Shown here piece by piece: positions 62,264 to 64,000 of a stretch of 64,000 bases of DNA. The DNA comes from Kitasatospora sp. NBC_00315 (GTDB lineage Bacteria; Actinomycetota; Actinomycetes; Streptomycetales; Streptomycetaceae): assembly GCF_041435095.1 (NCBI RefSeq), contig NZ_CP108025.1, forward strand, positions 2,046,001-2,110,000, given 5' to 3'. A model generated the notes under the pieces. That model was not told where the DNA came from and did not search any database. It was given only the letters and a program-made list of their open reading frames with translations. Position 1 is the stretch's first letter. Every line of letters starts with the position of its first letter. A program made the position numbers and the translations under genes.

Positions 62264-63979
62264 TCAGTCCAGCCAGGGCAGCATCGGGCTGACCCAGCCG
62301 GAGGCGAGCAGGGCGGTGAGGACGAGGGCGGCGGTGGCGGCGGACGCCTCGGGCCAGCGCCGGGGCAGCAGTCGCGCGGGCGGCGTGCCGCGGCGGGCGC
62401 GGCGCTCGGCCCGCGCGGCGGATCGCGCGGCGGACCTGGCCGCGCCGGGGCCTTCGGCGGCCGGCCGCAGTTCGGTGAGCAGGTCCCGGATCAGCGGGAG
62501 GCCGATCTGGGCCTGCACCACGAGGTACAGTCCGAGGCCCCAGTTGGGCCCCCAGCCGTTGCGGGCGACCGCCAGGGCGAGCCCGACGGCGGCCGCGCCG
62601 ACGGAGGCGCAGAGCCAGCCGAGCGAGACCAGCACCACCTGGCGGGCCAGGCCGCCGGGCCTGGTACGGCCTGCGCCGGTGGGCACCCAGGCGGCGCTGC
62701 GGCCGCGCAGGGTGTGCCAGAACGCGGCTCCGGCGGCCACACTCATCAGCACGTTCGAGCGGATCACCTCGACCCGCCAGCGGGTGCGGCTGATCCGGGG
62801 CAGCAGGACGTGCCAGAGCCAGAGCGGCGCGAGCAGTGGCAGGACGTGCCAGGGCCGGATCTCGTCCGGGTACCGGAACATCATCACCAGCGGCGGCAGC
62901 GGCGCCGCGAAGATGTTGACCGCGGTGGTCAGGTAGCCCACGACGCCCTCGTAGAAGCAGAGCCGCATCCGCCAGGGCGCGCCGATCCGCTTGAGTTCGG
63001 GCGAGCCGAGCAGGTGCAGGTTGCCCATCGCCCAGCGGTACTGCTGGTTCACGAAGGACGCGAGGTTGTCGGGTGAGGTGCCCTTGGCGACCAGCACCGG
63101 GACGTAGAGGGTGCGGAATCCCTGCTCGTAGAGGGCGAGCCCGGTGAACAGGTCCTCGCTGTGGTCGAGCCTGGCGAAGCCGCCGGCCGCGTCGATCGCG
63201 GCCCGCCGGTAGACGGCGTTGCTCCCGCAGCAGATGGCGGCGTCGCTGGCGTCCCTGGACGGCTGGATCCAGCGGAAGAACCACTCCTGGGCCGATCCGG
63301 CGGCGCGCTGGATCCAGTCCATCGTCTCGTCGGTGTCGAAGCACTGCGGACTCTGCACGATGCCGGTCCGGGGATCGGCGAAGTACGGCACCAGGTGGCG
63401 CAGGAAGTCCGGCCGGGGTGCGAAGTCGGCGTCCAGGATGGCGATGTACTGCGCCTCGCTCAGGGTGAGCGCGTGGTTGAGGTTCCCGGCCTTCTTGAGG
63501 TGGCCGCGGTCGGGGCGCACGACGTACCGGTATCCGTACCCGGCCGCCAGCGCGGCGACCTCGGCGCGGTCGGCGTCGTCCAGCACCCAGACGGTCAGCG
63601 CGCCGGGCCAGTCGACGGCCGAGACCGCCCGGTAGGCGTTCTCCAGGACGTCGAGCGGTTCACCGCAGGTCGGCAGGTAGAGATCGACGGTGGGCAGTTC
63701 GGCCGGGTGCCAGGCGTTGACCAGCACCTCGTGCGACTGCCTGGTCAGCCGGCGCTGGCGAAGGCTGTTGACCGAGGACAGCGCGAGCGCGGCGAGGTTC
63801 AGTACCAGCACCGCGAGAAAGGCCCACAGGGCCGGGGTGCGCAGCGAGAAGGTGAGCATGGTCGCCGCGGTGAAGACGAAGGCGAGCGAGGCGCAGATCA
63901 GCACCCAGCGTCGCTGCGGCCCGAAGTACCAGTAGAGCTCCTGGTCGGAAGGTGGTTGAGGCAGGTGATGGATAGTCAT
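62264..63979 (-). CDS. Processive family 2 glycosyltransferase (cellulose/beta-glucan synthase-like)
   Basis: A 571-residue membrane protein. Two N-terminal spans (about residues 26-70) are followed by the GT-A catalytic domain with TVWVLDDADR (about 130), YIAILDADFAP (DxD, about 185), HSEDLFTGLALYEQGF (about 268) and the QQYRW motif (about 318) of processive synthases. Several C-terminal spans and an Ala/Arg-rich cytosolic linker (about 500-535) follow. No PilZ domain is visible. It should polymerize and extrude a beta-linked polysaccharide from UDP-sugar; which sugar is not evident. ATG 63979 follows GGGGG; only 21 bp remain upstream in the window, so the gene may have further partners outside. 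The downstream acyltransferase-GH16 gene probably modifies or trims its product. Confidence 0.9.
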   Translation of the reverse strand: MTIHHLPQPPSDQELYWYFGPQRRWVLICASLAFVFTAATMLTFSLRTPALWAFLAVLVLNLAALALSSVNSLRQRRLTRQSHEVLVNAWHPAELPTVDLYLPTCGEPLDVLENAYRAVSAVDWPGALTVWVLDDADRAEVAALAAGYGYRYVVRPDRGHLKKAGNLNHALTLSEAQYIAILDADFAPRPDFLRHLVPYFADPRTGIVQSPQCFDTDETMDWIQRAAGSAQEWFFRWIQPSRDASDAAICCGSNAVYRRAAIDAAGGFARLDHSEDLFTGLALYEQGFRTLYVPVLVAKGTSPDNLASFVNQQYRWAMGNLHLLGSPELKRIGAPWRMRLCFYEGVVGYLTTAVNIFAAPLPPLVMMFRYPDEIRPWHVLPLLAPLWLWHVLLPRISRTRWRVEVIRSNVLMSVAAGAAFWHTLRGRSAAWVPTGAGRTRPGGLARQVVLVSLGWLCASVGAAAVGLALAVARNGWGPNWGLGLYLVVQAQIGLPLIRDLLTELRPAAEGPGAARSAARSAARAERRARRGTPPARLLPRRWPEASAATAALVLTALLASGWVSPMLPWLD

Positions 63980-64000
63980 GGGGCCCCCACAGCCGCGTGT

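Overview
The window is very GC-rich with almost exclusively G/C third codon positions, GTG starts, strong AGGAG-type ribosome binding sites, and XRE/DUF397 and BREX type 2 genes. All of this points to a chromosome segment of a Streptomyces-like actinomycete. I see no rRNA, tRNA, CRISPR array, transposase, integrase or replication origin. The window holds three blocks: a non-ribosomal peptide cluster, a defence island and an exopolysaccharide locus.

Block 1 (1 to about 29.6 kb) is an NRPS gene cluster. A tightly overlapping + strand series runs: glutamate mutase S (partial) and E subunits, a class II aminoacyl-tRNA-synthetase-like protein of the asparagine synthetase A type, an FMN glutamate synthase-like protein, an MFS exporter, an MbtH-like protein, and two NRPSs. 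The NRPSs read A-T-C-A-T-C-A-T-C-A-T and C-A-T-C-A-T-TE, so six modules with no epimerase. A SnoaL-like protein and a branched-chain aminotransferase follow. Four of the six A domains (modules 1, 2, 3 and 5) show the same pocket residues and share long, nearly identical DNA blocks. The enzymology predicts 3-methylaspartate, possibly 3-methylasparagine, as a precursor, but no A domain has an Asp/Asn-like code, so the product is unknown. A strong bidirectional terminator separates this block from a convergent regulatory set: a LuxR-type regulator, an XRE-plus-ATPase-like regulator with a degenerate P-loop, and a small secreted peptide immediately upstream of it.

Block 2 (about 30.6 to 59.1 kb) is a defence island. 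A two-gene DUF262 plus CBS/HEPN-like operon precedes a complete BREX type 2 (Pgl) set: pglW, pglX, pglY, pglZ, brxD and brxHI. Between pglX and pglY sits a regulatory insert: an XRE(DUF5753)/DUF397 pair on the minus strand, then an anti-sigma-like ATPase, a small CxxC protein and a hypothetical protein on the plus strand. Downstream are a PD-(D/E)XK-like nuclease fused to a DUF2075 helicase, and a ScoMcrA-like protein with a sulfur-binding domain and an HNH nuclease (type IV restriction of phosphorothioate DNA). The centre of pglX, its expected target-recognition region, is clearly AT-richer than its ends.

Block 3 (59.2 to 64.0 kb, minus strand) is an exopolysaccharide pair: a processive GT2 synthase of the cellulose/beta-glucan type, followed by one polypeptide that fuses a membrane O-acyltransferase, an SGNH domain and a secreted GH16 glucanase.

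The items most worth following up are the six-module NRPS with repeated A-domain cores and mismatched precursor genes, the DUF262/CBS-HEPN pair with its palindromic operator, the PglW architecture (pseudokinase, kinase and RNA-polymerase-alpha-CTD-like domain), the secreted peptide/XRE pair, and the AT3-SGNH-GH16 fusion.
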